NCBI RefSeq assembly: GCF_003633755.1
Contig: NZ_RBIL01000001.1
Location: forward strand, 3,829,426-3,893,425
From: Solirubrobacter pauli
Lineage (GTDB): Bacteria; Actinomycetota; Thermoleophilia; Solirubrobacterales; Solirubrobacteraceae
Reading direction: 5' to 3'
Length of the DNA stretch: 64,000 nt
A model generated the notes under the pieces. It was given only the letters and a program-made list of their open reading frames with translations, was not told the DNA's origin and did no database searches. A program made the translations under genes and the position numbers. Shown here piece after piece: positions 63,599 through 64,000 of the stretch; within the stretch, counting starts at the first letter, position 1; the number at the start of each line of letters is the position of its first letter.

Positions 63599-64000
63599 GT
63601 GCGCCGACCACTTCATTTCATCGCCTTGCTGGCCATGGTGTGTTCTCTCTTCGTTGCCGCGTGCGGCTCGGATGAGGAAGAACCGGCCGGCGGCGGTACC
63701 CCCTCCGCGGAGGAGACTCCGGCCAAGGAAGCGATCAAGGTCGGCCTGGTCACGGACATCGGCGGCCTGAACGACCGCTCGTTCAACCAGCTGGCCAACG
63801 AGGGCCTCGAGCGGGCGAAGTCCGAGCTCGGCGTGGAGACGCGTGTGCTGATCTCCAAAGCCAACTCGGACTACGTGCCGAACCTCTCGACGCTCGCGCA
63901 GCAGCAGTACGACCTCGTGATCGGCGTCGGCTTCCTCATGGCCGACGCGATGAACACGGTCGCCCCGAAGTTCCCGAACACCAAGTTCGCGATCATCGAC
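63599..64000 (+). CDS. BMP-family (nucleoside-binding) ABC transporter lipoprotein, 3' end cut
   Basis: The first 134 residues of a substrate-binding lipoprotein of the BMP/PnrA/Med family, whose members bind nucleosides. The start is GTG 63599 with AAAAGGAG 8 nt before. Signal peptide RRPLHFIALLAMVCSLFVAAC ends in a lipobox, then an acidic linker, and the domain start VGLVTDIGGLNDRSFNQLAN with EGLERAKSELGVE and DLVIGVGFLMADAM. Placed after punA-deoA-add, it is probably the receptor of a nucleoside importer whose other genes follow beyond the window. Confidence 0.92.
   Translation, partial: MRRPLHFIALLAMVCSLFVAACGSDEEEPAGGGTPSAEETPAKEAIKVGLVTDIGGLNDRSFNQLANEGLERAKSELGVETRVLISKANSDYVPNLSTLAQQQYDLVIGVGFLMADAMNTVAPKFPNTKFAIID

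Overview
The window is 64 kb of very GC-rich, densely coding bacterial DNA with many 4-nt ATGA/GTGA overlaps and frequent GTG and TTG starts. It looks like chromosome of a deep-branching actinobacterium, most likely class Thermoleophilia (Solirubrobacter/Conexibacter relatives). The reasons are the actinobacterial gene order tilS-hpt-ftsH ... folP-folB-folK-coaX ... lysS-clpC ... radA-disA-carD-ispD-ispF-cysS-rlmB, a sigma-H-like factor after rlmB, and an exported protein with the SP-MVVAGIALFVSLGGT type of leader that I associate with Solirubrobacterales. I see no rRNA, tRNA, insertion sequence, prophage or CRISPR array.

Layout. 0-9.4 kb: end of a branched-chain amino acid type binding protein, small envelope and SRPBCC proteins, a dehydrogenase/enoyl-CoA hydratase fusion, a sirtuin, a three-domain secreted cell-wall hydrolase, then a phasin/SCP2 set. 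9.4-14.5 kb: MerR-adenylate cyclase, tilS, hpt, ftsH. 14.5-16.6 kb: two tiny genes and a divergent Lrp-DMT exporter pair. 16.7-25.3 kb: folate genes interrupted by a tetR-mmpL pair, then coaX, an ankyrin protein, dus, greA and lysS. 25.5-33.3 kb: clpC, a TPR protein, a penicillin-acylase-type amidase, an exported protein and a Cys/Met-metabolism PLP enzyme. 33.6-37.2 kb: a giant AfsR/SARP-type ATPase regulator. 37.4-42.6 kb: radA, disA, carD, ispD, a PHP phosphatase, ispF. 43.0-50.5 kb: a tightly packed SWIM / beta-rich protein / DUF5691-like / MoxR / DUF5682 / VWA operon. 50.5-54.7 kb: VOC protein, cysS, an RG-rich rlmB, a sigma factor, a membrane protein. 54.7-58.9 kb: LOG protein, DUF2339 membrane protein, a TetR regulator with paired operators, FKBP lipoprotein. 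58.9-64 kb: nucleoside and base salvage (upp, a CYTH-cytidine deaminase fusion, punA, deoA, add) leading into a BMP-type nucleoside-binding lipoprotein cut by the window end.

How it works together: the central block is housekeeping (tRNA modification and charging, purine salvage, proteolysis by FtsH and ClpC, folate, CoA and isoprenoid precursors, DNA repair and c-di-AMP signalling). The last block forms a nucleoside uptake and breakdown route. The MoxR-VWA operon is the least understood multi-gene unit. The most striking small-scale observations are a carD gene with no ATG/GTG/TTG start but a perfect Shine-Dalgarno ahead of ATT, a CYTH-cytidine deaminase fusion, two proteins with enzyme-like domains that have lost catalytic residues, and a 164-bp inverted repeat upstream of radA.
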